Assembly (NCBI GenBank): GCA_050329415.1
Contig: JBHJOS010000177.1
Coordinates: forward strand, 1 to 16,724
Length of the DNA stretch: 16,724 nt
Direction: 5' to 3'
DNA from: JANNOG01 sp050329415
Lineage (GTDB): Bacteria; Actinomycetota; Actinomycetes; Actinomycetales; JBBAYJ01
Of the stretch, positions 1 to 12,000 are shown piece by piece (position 1 is the first letter of the stretch; each line of letters starts with the position of its first letter). The translations under genes were made by a program, and so were the position numbers. Below the pieces are notes generated by a model. It did no database searches and was not told the origin of the DNA. It saw only the letters and a program-made list of their open reading frames with translations.

Positions 1-3000
1 CCCCGGCACCACCACCCCCGGCACCAGCACCCCCGGCACCAGCACCCCCGGGGCGAGCACCCCCGGCGCGGCTGCCCCCCAGACGACTGGCACCACCCCC
101 GGGGCGAGCACCCCCGGCACCACCACCCCGGGCAGCACCACCCCAGGGGCGAGCACTCCCGAGGCGAGCACCCCCGGCACCACCCCCACAGGCGCCACCC
201 CCGGGGCGAACACCCAGACGCGCACCCCTGAGGCGTCCCCCACGACCACCAGCACCAGCACCAGCACCAGCCCCAGCACCAGCACCAGCACCAGCACCAC
301 AGGCATCACCACAGGTGCACCGAGCCAGGCGTCAAGCCCAGCCAGCGGCACGCCAAACGACACGGCGCCCACCGGCGACGCTCCCGTCGACAGTGACGTC
401 TCAGCGGCCGAGAAGGCCGCCAGCGCCGACTCGTTGAGGCTGGACGGACTCGGTCAGGACCCGGCCACGGACGCCTTCTCCGACAGCAAGTCGTCCGCCA
501 ACACGGCTGGCTCCCCGCTCGCGACCGACCTGACCCCGGACCACCTACCCGTCGGCATCTCGGCACCAGGACCGATCGGGGAGAGCGACGAACGGCGCCG
601 GGGGGGCCGTACCCACACGACCGGAACCGCTCGACGCTGGCCACGCTTGGGGGCCTGGCTCCGGCGGCTCTGCCTGGCAGCGCCCTCCGTCGAGCCCGAC
701 CAGGCGGCACCGCCCACCGACCAGGCGCCTCAGCCCGCCGTCGGCGACCCCGAGCAGTCTGCGGCCCCGACGTCGGCGGCATCCGGCGCCGACGCCGACG
801 CCAGCGCCGACGCCGACCAGGCGGACGCGACCTCGGACGGCGGCTTGACCTCCTTCGGGTCCGACGACTCCCTGACCCCCAGGACCCCGAGATGGACCCT
901 CGTACCCGGCGGTGCCGAGCACGATCCCGGCGGCTTCGTCGCGATCCCGGAGGCAGAGCGGGCGCTCGAGGGCCGCGCTGCGGCTCCACCCGGTGCACCG
1001 GGAACGCGGCCGACACCGGAGGCCGTCCAGCACGGCGAGTTCGTGCTCCAGTCGCTCGACCCCACGGGCGCCGCCCAGCTGCAGGACGAGCTGCTCACCC
1101 AGCTCAAGAACAACCCCGAGGTCGGCTCGATGTTCCGGGGCAACGGCCCGGCCCTCAGCTCCGCACGCTCGTTGTTGTCCAAGGTCCACCTGGGCTCGCG
1201 CCTGGACACCCTGGTCCTGGGGGAGACCTACCACGGCGTGCTGGACAGCCACGGCGTCTGGCGCGGCCGCGGCGTCCGGCTGCCCGCGTCCCGGCTGGAC
1301 GTCGGCGCCACCATCCAGGGCACCAAGAGCCTGGGCTGGAACACGAGCACCCTGGTCCGCCTCCCGATCCCCGTCGGCACGGCCACCGGTGACCGGAGCG
1401 AGGGCCGCAGCCTGGACCGGTCAGGCACCGTCACGGCGACGCTCTCCGTGCTTCCCGCCCACGTGCCGGACACGGTGGACAGCCTGTCCCCGGAGGCGGC
1501 CCTCGGCGCCACCCGGAGCACCGGTCGGAGCTCCCGCCAGGCCACCGCCATCGACAACGGGAACATCGGCCTGCACATCGTCCAGGGACCGGCGATGCTC
1601 GTGGCCGCCGACCTGCTCGTCACGGCCGACATCTCCCGGATCCCGGCCGGCACCGCCCTCGCTCGACCGGCGCTCGGCACCGTTCCGGAGAACGCGGTCG
1701 CCCCCGACACCGCACCCACCGCTGCCGCGTTCGTCGGTGATGCCGCGGTCTTCGCGGTCACCCCGGCGGTCGCCCGGCAGCTGGGCGTCACCCATCCCGC
1801 CGGCGAGGCCACGAACGCCGGCTGGCACCTGCCTCCCCGCTCCCTCCCGACCGCGCCCGGCGCCCTCCCCACCCCGTCGACCCTCACCCCCGCACAGGAG
1901 AGCGCCCTCGCCGAGGCCGCTCAGCTCCTGCCCTCCTACACCGGCGTCACCGTCGTCAGCGGGCAGGCCACGACCGACGGCGGGATCCTGCGCTGGGGCG
2001 AGACCTCGGGTGCAGGCGATGTGCTGGACGGCATCCGGTCGCAGGGCACCGCCGTCGACCGACCGCTGGCCCTCGTCGCGTCGGGCGCGAGGGCGACCGC
2101 CCAGCATCTGGCCCAGGAGTCGGGACAGCCCGTCGTGGCCACCGACGGCACGGTGACGTTCGCCCCGGACGGCAGCGTGCGCACCTCCGACCAGTGGCTC
2201 GTGGTCACCCCGGGCGGCGAGGTGACCCCGCTCCGCGCCACCGAGCTCGACGCGGCCCTGCTGGAAGCCCGCGCCGCGCTCGCCCCCGAGGACCGGCCCG
2301 TAGCCGAGAACCTGGGCGAGCGAGTCGTGGACGAGGCGGTCGGTCGATACGGCCCGGCCAGGCCGGTGACCTGGCCGGGCGCCGTCCGGCCGCTGGGCTT
2401 CCTCGAACAGCCGGCCGTACCTGCCGAGCCGTCCGGCTCGACACTCAGCCCCGACGGCACCGGGGCTCTGCGCGTCCTGGAACCCAGCAGCGAGTCGGAG
2501 TCCCGCGACGACCGGGACAGCGGCAGGTCGACCACCAGCGACACCTCACCTGAGCACTCCGACGACGGCGGCTACGACGCCGACATCAGCGAGTCGGAGT
2601 CCTCCGACGCCGACAGCGGGCACCCCGCCATGTGGTTCAACCCGTTGTTCGAGCCGGCCGTCCTCCTGGGGCGGGACGCGGCAGGGGCTCGGTTCGCGGC
2701 CGCGGACGACCTCGTGCCGACGCCGGGCCCGGCCCGGCCGGAGAACGGCGGGACCGGTACCCCCGGGGGCGTCGACCGCGGGTCGTCCGAGGACGAGGTC
2801 GACCCCCGCCACCGGGACTTGCTCACGCCGCGGCTCGCGGCACTGCTGTCCGGGTCCGAACCCGTCGCCGCGGGACTCCTGCTGCCCCCCGCCGACGGCA
2901 CCGACACCTCCAACCACGAGCGACTCGGCACCCGGGTGCCCCGGGACGAGACCGCCTTCGGGGTGATCGGCCACGGTGACATGAGCACGGCGGCGATCGA

Positions 3001-6000
3001 CGGCCCCGGCGGCCGGTCCATCACCCCCGACGAGCTCGCCGACCTGCTCCGTCTCTCACCGATCTACCCGGGCGCCCCGGTGCGGCTGTTCTCCTGCGGG
3101 ACCGCGATCGGCCACGGCGGGCAGCCCTCGTTCGCCGAGCGGCTCGCCGCCCGGCTGGGCCTGCCGGTGTACGCCCCCAGGGGCCACCTGTACGCGAACA
3201 GCACCAGCACCGTCGTCGTCGACCGCGACCACCCCGGGAACCGCCCCGTCGTCGACGACCCCGCCTGGGTGCGCTTCGACCCGATCCCGAACCCCGATGG
3301 CACGACCCGGGTCGAGGCCACCACCGAGGACCCCCACTGGCAACCCGGCGGGTACCGCCCCGCGACCCGCAGCGCCGCCTCCACCATGACCCGGTGGTCC
3401 AGCGCCCCGGCCCCGGCCGCCGGACTCCACCTCCAGGAGGACCCCGGCGCCCCCACCGGTGACGTCGCCCCGGCCGAACCCCAGGTGGTCGACGCCGTCA
3501 CCCTCGTGGCACCCCCGTACCTCCGGCAGCCGGACCCGGCCGTGGGAGCGGGCCACTTCGTCGACCTGCGGCCCCGAGGCGCGGGGGAACCGGCGAGGGG
3601 TGGCGACCACCCGCTGCGGGATGCGCTGGCCAGGACGCTGCAGGACCAGGGCGGACTCGGCGAGGGCGCGGCCACCGCCGCTGCCGACGGCCTCATCGGA
3701 CTGACGCTCCACGCGACCCAGGGGTCAGCGCTGCACCGGCTCCTCGACGGCGGCGTCACCGTGACCGTGCAGGAGGGGCGCAGCAGGGTGGTGGTGTCCG
3801 TCGACGCGGAGTTCGTCGGCGACGACAACGCCAGCTACGTGCCCCCGGACCGCTCGTGGCAGCCGGACGGGCCGCCGGACGAGGGACCCGGCACCGAACC
3901 CGGCAACGAGCGCCGCAGCCGGCTCGGCGAGTCCGGCCTCATCGTCCACGACCACGAGATCACCAGCAGTTCCGGACGCGCCTGGGCCCACAACGGGGGT
4001 CTGGCCGTCAACCCCCGCTTCACCTTCGGCGTCGATCCCGCGAACCGGGCCACGTCGATCCAGGTCGGATTCGACCTCTCCCTGGGCGGCGGCCACACCG
4101 CCACCACCCGTACCGAGACCATGGCCAGCCACCTCAGGCTCGCCGAGGGCCCCGGCGTCTGGGCGCACTTCCAGCGCCCCATGCAGCTGCGGCTGTCGAT
4201 CAGCCGCCCCTCACAGGCACACCCGGAGTCCGCTCACCTGCCGGTCGTCGGCCAGTTCGCCTACCCGCAGGCGACACTCGACCGCCTCGTCGGCGTGGCA
4301 CCCCCCCTGCGGCGCGTCGCCGCCGAGGGAGTGGGCGGCCTGGCCTTCGCCGTCGAGTCGTTCTCCGGCCTCGCCGAGGTGCGCACCCGGGTGCTGCGCG
4401 AGCTGGCCCGGCTGGCCACCGGGGCCGACGCGACGGCCCAGGTGCAGCAGACGGCCCTCGACGCCCTTCATCAAGCCGGGCACCCTGCCGGGCGCCGGGT
4501 CCGGGCGACGATCAGCGAGACCGTGCTGCTGTCGATGTTCGGTCAGGCCCTCAGCGGGAGCCTGGTCTCACCCGCCTTCGAGGTGCCGGTCAGAGCCCCG
4601 GGGGGCCTCACCCGGCAGGCGAAGGTCGCCCTCGTCGTCGCGGTCGACCTGGAGCAGGTCACGCCCCACGACAGCGCCGAGATGTCGCTCACGAGCGAGA
4701 ACAAGGCCCAGGTGCGAGTCGGCCGGAACGTGGCGTCGAGCGACCGCCGCTCCGGAGGGGCGAGCCTGCAGGGCGAGTTCGCCACCCGCCCGGGGGCGTC
4801 GATCGGTCTCGAGCGCGGGGGCTCGCTCGCCGGCGGGGTGACGCGCCGCACCTCTGTCAGCACGGAGCACGCCTCCGCGGCGGTGGGCTTCCCCAAGCGG
4901 TCCGTCAAGCACCCGGCCGGCACGACCACACGCGCGGACATGCGCGGCACGATGCGCGTCACCATCGTGCCCGAGGGGCTCCACCACGACCCCACCGAGG
5001 TCACGGGCGGGGTGCGGCTCTTCCTGCGGGGGCGGGCGGACCTCCTCGACCTGCTGACCGAGCAGCACGAGATCGTCCAGGCCGGTGACCGGCTGCCCCT
5101 GATCCCACCCGGCGGCGGGCTCGGACCGGCGCACGTCGAGCACCTGGTCGGCGCCGAGCGGGTGCTCCCCCGGATCGTGGCCACCCTGGGCCTGGACTCA
5201 CCGGAGTCCACCCGGCGCCTCGTCGACGTCGACATGCGTCGCAAGCTCGCGGGGAGGTTCGCCCTCAACGGGCTCCTCGCACGAGCCCAGTCGCTGTTCG
5301 GGCCCGGCGTCTCGGCCGTGGTCAGCCGGACGTCTGGACTGGTGACCGAGGAGTTCCTCGTCGAGGTGCGGGCCCGCCACGAGGGACCGGCCCGGGCCTC
5401 GCGAGTCGACTCGGTGTCGTACTCGCAGTCGCAGGAAGGCTGGGACTGGTCGGACCACACGACCACGACCGCCGCCGGGACCGACCTCGGGGCGACGGGC
5501 GCCGGCACGATCGGCTGGGGTGGCACCCGCGGGGAGGCCGCCGAACCGGGCCGGGCCTTCCGGGCCGGGCCGTCCGCGGGGGTGGAGGGCAGCTGGACCC
5601 GGGAGAGCGCCGTCACCTCCGGGGCGTGGGGCGCCCACGACGACTCCGACTCGTACAGCGGCCCGGCGTGGCAGGTGGACCAGGCCGTCGACTACACCGT
5701 CCGCATCCGTCGACGCACCGTGCCGCACGCCCCCCACCCACCGGGTGGCTACTCGACAGCGGCGGTGACCTCGCGGAGTCCCCAGGAGGTGGACGTCCCG
5801 GTCGAAGGCGACGGCCACCTGCGGGGCTGGTCGCGCACCGTCGTTCCCGAGCCGTTCACGGCCACCCGCGTGGCCGTGGACGACGCCGGCTGGGCCGAGC
5901 CGCAGGTCCGGTCCCGAGAGGAGGCGGGGCTCGACCCGGCCGCAGCCCTGCTCACGCCGGGCGAGCGGGCCAAGTGGGTCGGGGGGTCGACGGCGCTTCG

Positions 6001-9000
6001 GACGGCCCTCGCCGACGCCCTCGCCGACGCCGGGGTCCACGGCGTCTCGTGGGAGACCCGGACCGCGCTCGACGCCCTCACCAGCCCGGAGTTCCTCGAG
6101 ACCCGATTCGCCGACTTCCGGGCCCCCGACGGCAGGCAGGTGAGCCTCACCGACGACGGCCCCACGAACCGTCGCCAGCTCGACGTCCTGCTGCGGGCGA
6201 TCCCGCACGACGCGGTGCCCACCGGGGAGCAGGGACCGTTCACGACGGGTGTCTCGTCCGACGCCTGGAGCAAGGTCGTCCTTCGGCAGCGGTCGTCGTC
6301 GGCCGTGTCGGGCCGGGTGGGCGCGTCGCTCACCGTGCTGGCGGACCAGGACGTCACCCCGGCGGACGTCGCCGCCGAACCCGGCGAACCGGAAGCGGCG
6401 GCGCCGGCCGCGGCACCCGAGACGAGCAACCGGCGGACGACCACCTTCCCCGCCCTGGACGCCCGCGGCCGGCGGGAGGGCTCCACCGGGACGCTCGACC
6501 TCCAGCTCGCCCGGGGCGGGATGAAGGTGTCCGAGGACGCCGACCACGAGGTGCGGCGAACGGCCGTGCGGTGGGTGGCCGAGGTCAGCGTCGTCCCCGA
6601 GGGGCGCCTTGCGAGGCTGTTCGGCCGCAGCCAGGGCCGGCAGGTGGTCGACGTGCCGGTGGGCCTGCTCACCATCCGCCCGGTGGGCGCCGCCGATCCC
6701 GCCGGTCCGGTCGAGGGACCCGCCGCGGCACCTCGTCCCGCGCTGCCGGCCGCGACCCTGTCCGGTCTCGCGGTCACCCGGTCGCTGCACCCGGCCCCGA
6801 CCGCCGGCGAGGACGCGCCAGGGGCGGATCGGCCCGCAGGTCCCGAGCCCGTCGTGACGCGGGTGCAGGACCTGCTGAGCGAAGCGGCCCCCTGGGCGCT
6901 GGGCACGGTCACCGGCGGGGCGTCGGGTTTCGCCAGGGACATCGCGCCGTTCCTCACCCTGCGGAGTCTCGCCGGGTACGGCGACACCCTGCGAGCGAGC
7001 GGGCTCCCGCTCAGCACGAGCCGGGCCGGTTGGTTCGCGGACCAGACGGTGACGGTCCTGCTGCGCGCCGACCGACATGGCGACGCCCGTCCCGTGGGGT
7101 TGGGAGACCTCTCCCCGGCCACCCAGGAGAAGCACTACCTGCGGGTCGGGCTCGTCCAGAGCCGCAGTTCCACGGGTGGGGCTGGCAGGTTCGAGCTCGG
7201 GGGCTCCGCCGCGGGCCAGGTCTCGGCCGCCGACCTGCTGCTGCGCGACGTCGCCCCGGGACTCGCGGGCTCCCGGGAGCGGGTCCGCAACCTCGAGGGC
7301 AACCGGGGCCCGGTCGACGCCCGGGAGCACCGGGTGACGCACGCCGGACCGTCCCTGGACCACGAGATCGACCTGGAGCTCACGGTCGAGGTGACCGTCA
7401 CCACGACACCGGCCCTGCGGGCACCGCTCGTCGGGCTGCCCTTCGCAGACACCACGACGGCAGTACCGGCCGGCCCGCTCGGCCTCGTGGAACGAGTCTC
7501 GGTACCCGAGCCGGTGCTGGGTGACGCGCGCCCGGACCCGACCGCCCCCGTGACGCCGGACGACCCCGGCGCCGGTGGCCCCACGGGCGACGTGGTGCTG
7601 GTGGTCGACCCCCACCGACGCCTGCAGCGCATGGAGCCCGGCGCGGCGCCCGCCCCGCGGCCGCTGACAGTGACGCCACGGCACCTCAGGTCGGTCCACG
7701 CCGGCGTCGTCCAGGTCGACCCGGACGTCGTGCGGGACCTCTTCGAGCAGGTCGCCCGACTGGTCGGCGACCGGCGCCGCCACGGCCGACCGGCCGCGGC
7801 CCCCGGCCCCCGGGTCACCTCGGGAACCACCAGCGGCGGCACCCACCCCCAGCACCCGCGGCTCGACCAGGGCACGGCCGTCGGGGCGCCGGCCGAGGGC
7901 GCGGCCCCCGCCGACCCTCGCGAGACCCCCGCCGACCCACGGGCCCGCAACACGATGCGGCCGGGCACCACCGCGCACGACGTCGCCCGCCAGGTCGTCG
8001 GGGCACCGGGGATCGCGGCCTTCCTCGACCAGATGCTCGCCGAGCAGGGGCACCGGCTCGACGTGCTGCAACGGCAGGACTGGGCTCACCTGCTCGGCAT
8101 CGGCTCGCTCGTCGCCCCCGTGGACGTGGCCGTCGAGCTGCGGGCCGAGCTGTTCGACGCCCAGCCGCTCGGCTGGTTCGCCGGGAGCCTCAACTCCGTG
8201 ACGATCTTCGTGGACAGCCACGAGAGCAACACGGACGGGACCACCACGACGTCGGCGACGGTCACGCCCGCCCCGGTGACCGTCGCGATGGAGGACCCCG
8301 CTCCACAGGGCCGCGGCGAGCACACCTTCGGGGCGCGGGGTTCGGTGTCGACAGCCACGGGGTCGACGGCGACGGCGGGCGCCAACACCTCGGAGTCGCG
8401 GGTCCCGATCCAGGTGCGCTCCGGGTGGCTGCTGCGGGTCAGCACCGGGTTGCAGCTGACGGCGACGCTGGTCTCGCAGCGGGCCGGGTGGGTCGGGAGC
8501 GCTCCGGACACCACGTCCGCCACGTTCCGCGCCGCCGCGGCGGTCGAGCTGGTGCTGTCCCCGGACATGGCGCGCCAGCTCGGCATCCTCGTGGCGGACG
8601 GTGCGGGACCCGCGGCCGGTCATCAGCCGGCTCGTCCCGTGCCGCCCGCGCCCCTCGATCCCCGCTGGTTCCAGCCGCCGTACACGGTGCTGCCGTCGGC
8701 CGCTCCCGGCGCAGCGGTCGCGTACGACTCCCAGCCCCTGCACCACGTCGGTGAGCGCGACGTCACCGCCGTCCACGTCCAGGACGACGGCCACGTCCAG
8801 TACCGCGGCCGGACCTTCGCCCCGCACACCGTCGGAGCGGCTCTGACCCCCGACCGCTCGCCGGGTCGCCCGCCGCTGGTCCTCGTCCACTCGGGGGCGG
8901 GCAGCCCGCCAGCGACGACCCTCACGGCTCTGGCCGACGGCCTGACCACCCACCTCGGTGCCGACGTCAGCGTCGCCGTCCCCCGGGGTCGCACCCCCCG

Positions 9001-12000
9001 GGCCGGCTGGACCCTGCACGACCGGGACGGGCAGGGCCAGCACGTCACGGATCTGCGTGAGCACCTGGCGCGCAGCGTCGACCAGCACCTCGCCGACGCG
9101 GCCCAGGCCCACGACGCCGCCACCGACGCCCGCGACCAGGCGCTCGCCCGGCGGAACCAGGCCGACCGGAACGCAACCGCCGCGGAGAACGAGCACCGGT
9201 CGGCGGCCGACGGCGTCCGCCGGGCAACGACGGCGCTGAACGCCGCCGAGGCCGAGACCGGCCTCGCGGCCGCGGCACGCGCCGAGGCCGAGGAGCGGCG
9301 GAACAGTGCCACAGCCCGCCACGAGGCCGCCGCCGCGGCAGCGAGCGACGCCGGGTCCGCCCTCGAGGCCCGCCGGGGCGAGCTCGATGCGGCCCGCCAG
9401 GAGGCCGAGCGCCTCCGCCAGACGCTGACCCAGGCCGACGCCGCCTGGCAACACGCCCGCGAGGGTGTCGTCACCACACTGACCGCTCTGGCGGTGGCGC
9501 GAGCGATCGAGCAGCAGACACCATCTCCGGAGGCGACCGGCGCGCGGGAGAGCGCGGAACAGGCATACGACGACGCGGGAAGGCACGAGCGCGAGCTGGC
9601 CCTGGCCTACGACACCGCCGGCCGGGACGCCACGGCCGCCGCGGACCGCGTCCCACGGATCGCGGCAGCCGCCTCGGCCGCCCGAGACCAGGCCGAGACC
9701 ACCGCCCGCGCCGCTGACACCGCGGCGCGGGCCGCGCGCACCGCCACCGAGACCGCCGACCGCGCCCGGACCCGGCACGACGAGGCGTCCGAGGCGCATC
9801 GCGACGCTCGGCACGTCGACACCCAGGCCCGCGATCGCCTCCGCACGGCAGAGACGGCCGCCACAGCCGCCCGACGGGAGGCCGCCCGCGCCGGCGACGA
9901 CCTGACGGCCGCCGAGCACCACCTGACCGAGATCGACGCACGACGCACCCAGGCGACCCAGGTCCGGGACCGGGTGACCCGCGGGCGAGCCGACCATCCG
10001 CCCGACGTCCACCATGGCCTCGCCGACGACCGCGGCCCCGACGGCGGAGCGGGGCCGAGCGGCGCCGTCCCAGGTTCGGAATCCGACCCCCCGTCGGGCT
10101 GGCACGACAACCTGGCCTACGGACGGGACGCTCCCGAGGGAACCGGCGAACCGCACAGCGCCCCCATCACCGCGGACTCCGTGGCGAGCCTGCCGGCCGG
10201 GCTCCTGCTGCGCTCGCAGCCCCCGGGCCAGGAGGGACAGTCCTCGCCCGACGTCGACGTCGCCGGTCGGCCGGCGGCGGCCGACGACCTGACGGCAGCC
10301 CGCGCGATCGCCGCGACGCCGGGAGTGCTCACCGTGGTCGCGCACGCCGACGAGGCCGGTCACCTGGTCGTCGGCGGGAGCCGCCGCACCGCCGAGGCCG
10401 TCGCCGAGGCGATCCGGGCCACCGACGAGTGGCGCCGCGACCCCGGGCGCCCGGTTCGCCTGCTCGCCTGCCGCACCGGCCACGGCGGGGCGGACTCGAC
10501 CGCTGCGGCCCTGGCCCGGGCCCTCGGCGTGCCGGTGTCGGCCCCGACGGACCACGTGTGGACCGGCCCCGAGCTGGCGGAGGGCGTCCTGGTCACCGGG
10601 ACCGACGCCGCGACTCACCTGCCGCTGAGACCGGCGACCGGCGAGATGCAGACCTTCGAGGTCGACCCGCTGCCCCCGCACGCGCTGCAGGTTCGCCGCG
10701 AGCCCGGCACCGGCGAGGCGCCCCCGGTGACCCACCGGCCGGACACCCACTCGGCCGCCCCGGCGCTGTCCCGGTGGACCGCGGACCGCGGACCGGGACC
10801 CGCCGGACCCCGGACCGTCCTGCCGCCCACGGCGGTCGACCAGCCCCAGGCACCGGTGGCCTATCCCAGCGCCGGCGACCTCCAGCACCTCGCGACCTAC
10901 CCGATCTACGACATCGGCCTGCCGCCCAACGTCGAGTCCGGCCTGCTCGGGCCGGGTGTGCTGACCGGGCTGAGAGCCACGGACCGGCAGCGCGCCGGAG
11001 ACGGGACGGGCGTGGGCGCTGCCCTGGCCGACATCGTGGGCGGCTCGGAGTTGTTCCACGACGCCCTCTCGCCACCCCAGCGCCGCGCCCTCGCCCTCGC
11101 CCTCGGCGGGGCCGTCGACGAGGGACGCGGCGGAGCCCACCGGCTCTACGACGGCGGCGTCACGGTCCCGGTGCCCGAGCTCCCCGGGGTCACCGTCTCG
11201 GTCGGGCTCGGCCCGGCCCGGGGCACGGGAGAGGTCACCTCGCCCCAGGCGGCGGGCGATGACCGCAGCGGGACCACCCGGTCGGTCGTCCTGGTCGGCG
11301 AGTCCACCGGCAGCACGGCCCTGGCCATGCAGGGGACGGGTTCACTGGTCGGCGGAGCCAGCGTCACGCTCCCCGGACCGGTCGGCGTCGCCCTGAGTCT
11401 GCGGCTCGGTGTCCGTGGGGTCCGACGTTCCGGGATCGGCCACGTTGTCCGGAACGAGTTCAACTACGTCAGCTCCAGCCCCGGGACGTGGACCCACTTC
11501 CGGGTGCCCGCCACGCTGACGGTCGTCCTGCGCCACGGGAACCAGGGCGAGCGCACCGACCGGGTGCCCGTCGACACCGACCTGGCCTTCCCGCGGTCCG
11601 CGACGGTCGGCTCACTGGGAGCGGGCGTCGCCGAGCGGGCACGGGCGCTTCCGCGTTCGGAGTCGATCGACACCGCGCTCGACCGCGCGGGTCACCCGCT
11701 GGGTGGGCGAAGGTCCAGATCGGCACGGCCGCCCTTCGGCTCGGGGGACCTCGGGACCGCCCCGGCCCTGGCCTCGGGTTCCGGACGGGACCGCCCTCCG
11801 GGTTCCCGTCCGGCCTCGCCGTCGCCGTCCGGCACCACCACGGGCGACCTCCACGTCCCCCGGACCATCGCCGAGGACGAACACCCCGCGACCGACCCGA
11901 GGCTGGCCGTCACGGGCGCCGGAGGACTCTTCGGGGTGCCCGAGTCCATGAACCTGCAGCGGGTGCGAGCCCGGGTGCTGGACCAGCTCGCCAACCTGGC

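Larger units (their letters stand above)
2864..9031 (+). repeat. Repeat unit U1 (complete, about 2,056 residues)
   Basis: First of two full-length units. Block order: Cys module M2; helix plus LLDGGVTV strand (3602-3847); beta block with GPGVW strand (3943-4204); helix/beta block (4316-4742); VEHL...LFGPGV block (5117-5386); SYSGP strand (5651-5716); GERAKWVGGS helical block (5948-6120); Ala/Pro linker (about 6377-6440); beta block (6500-6640); RVQDLL helical block (6851-7078); HAGP strand (7337-7408); helical and beta block (7718-8215); PDMARQLG block (to 8583); Cys-less module M3. The same order recurs in U2, with the Cys positions of the opening modules 7,374 bases (2,458 residues) apart. 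Sequence identity between matching blocks is modest, so the duplication is old. Confidence 0.75.

Noticed and set aside
2..304. CRISPR array or tandem DNA repeat element
   Set aside because: Repeats are short, irregular and follow codon periodicity in the open frame; no constant repeat/unique spacer structure.
2..304. Collagen-like G-x-y repeats
   Set aside because: Gly does not recur every third residue; spacing is irregular and Thr/Ser dominate.
912..2156. A 414-codon + strand frame overlapping U0
   Set aside because: Its product is almost wholly Pro/Arg/Ser/Ala, typical of an out-of-frame reading of GC-rich DNA. The base-2 frame through the same DNA gives a balanced protein that aligns to U1 and U2.
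8871..8905. Serine-hydrolase nucleophile elbow in M3 (VHSGAG)
   Set aside because: The G-x-S-x-G pattern is not met, and the segment aligns with the Cys strand of M2/M4, so it is better read as a degenerate copy.
5198..11140. A 1,980-codon open frame on the minus strand
   Set aside because: It lies exactly in codon register with the + frame, so its stops would require TTA, CTA or TCA codons in the sense gene. These are very rare at this GC content, and the antisense frame stays open by default. Its translation is Arg/Gly/Val-rich with no domain. It does show that the sense gene uses none of those three codons over this stretch.
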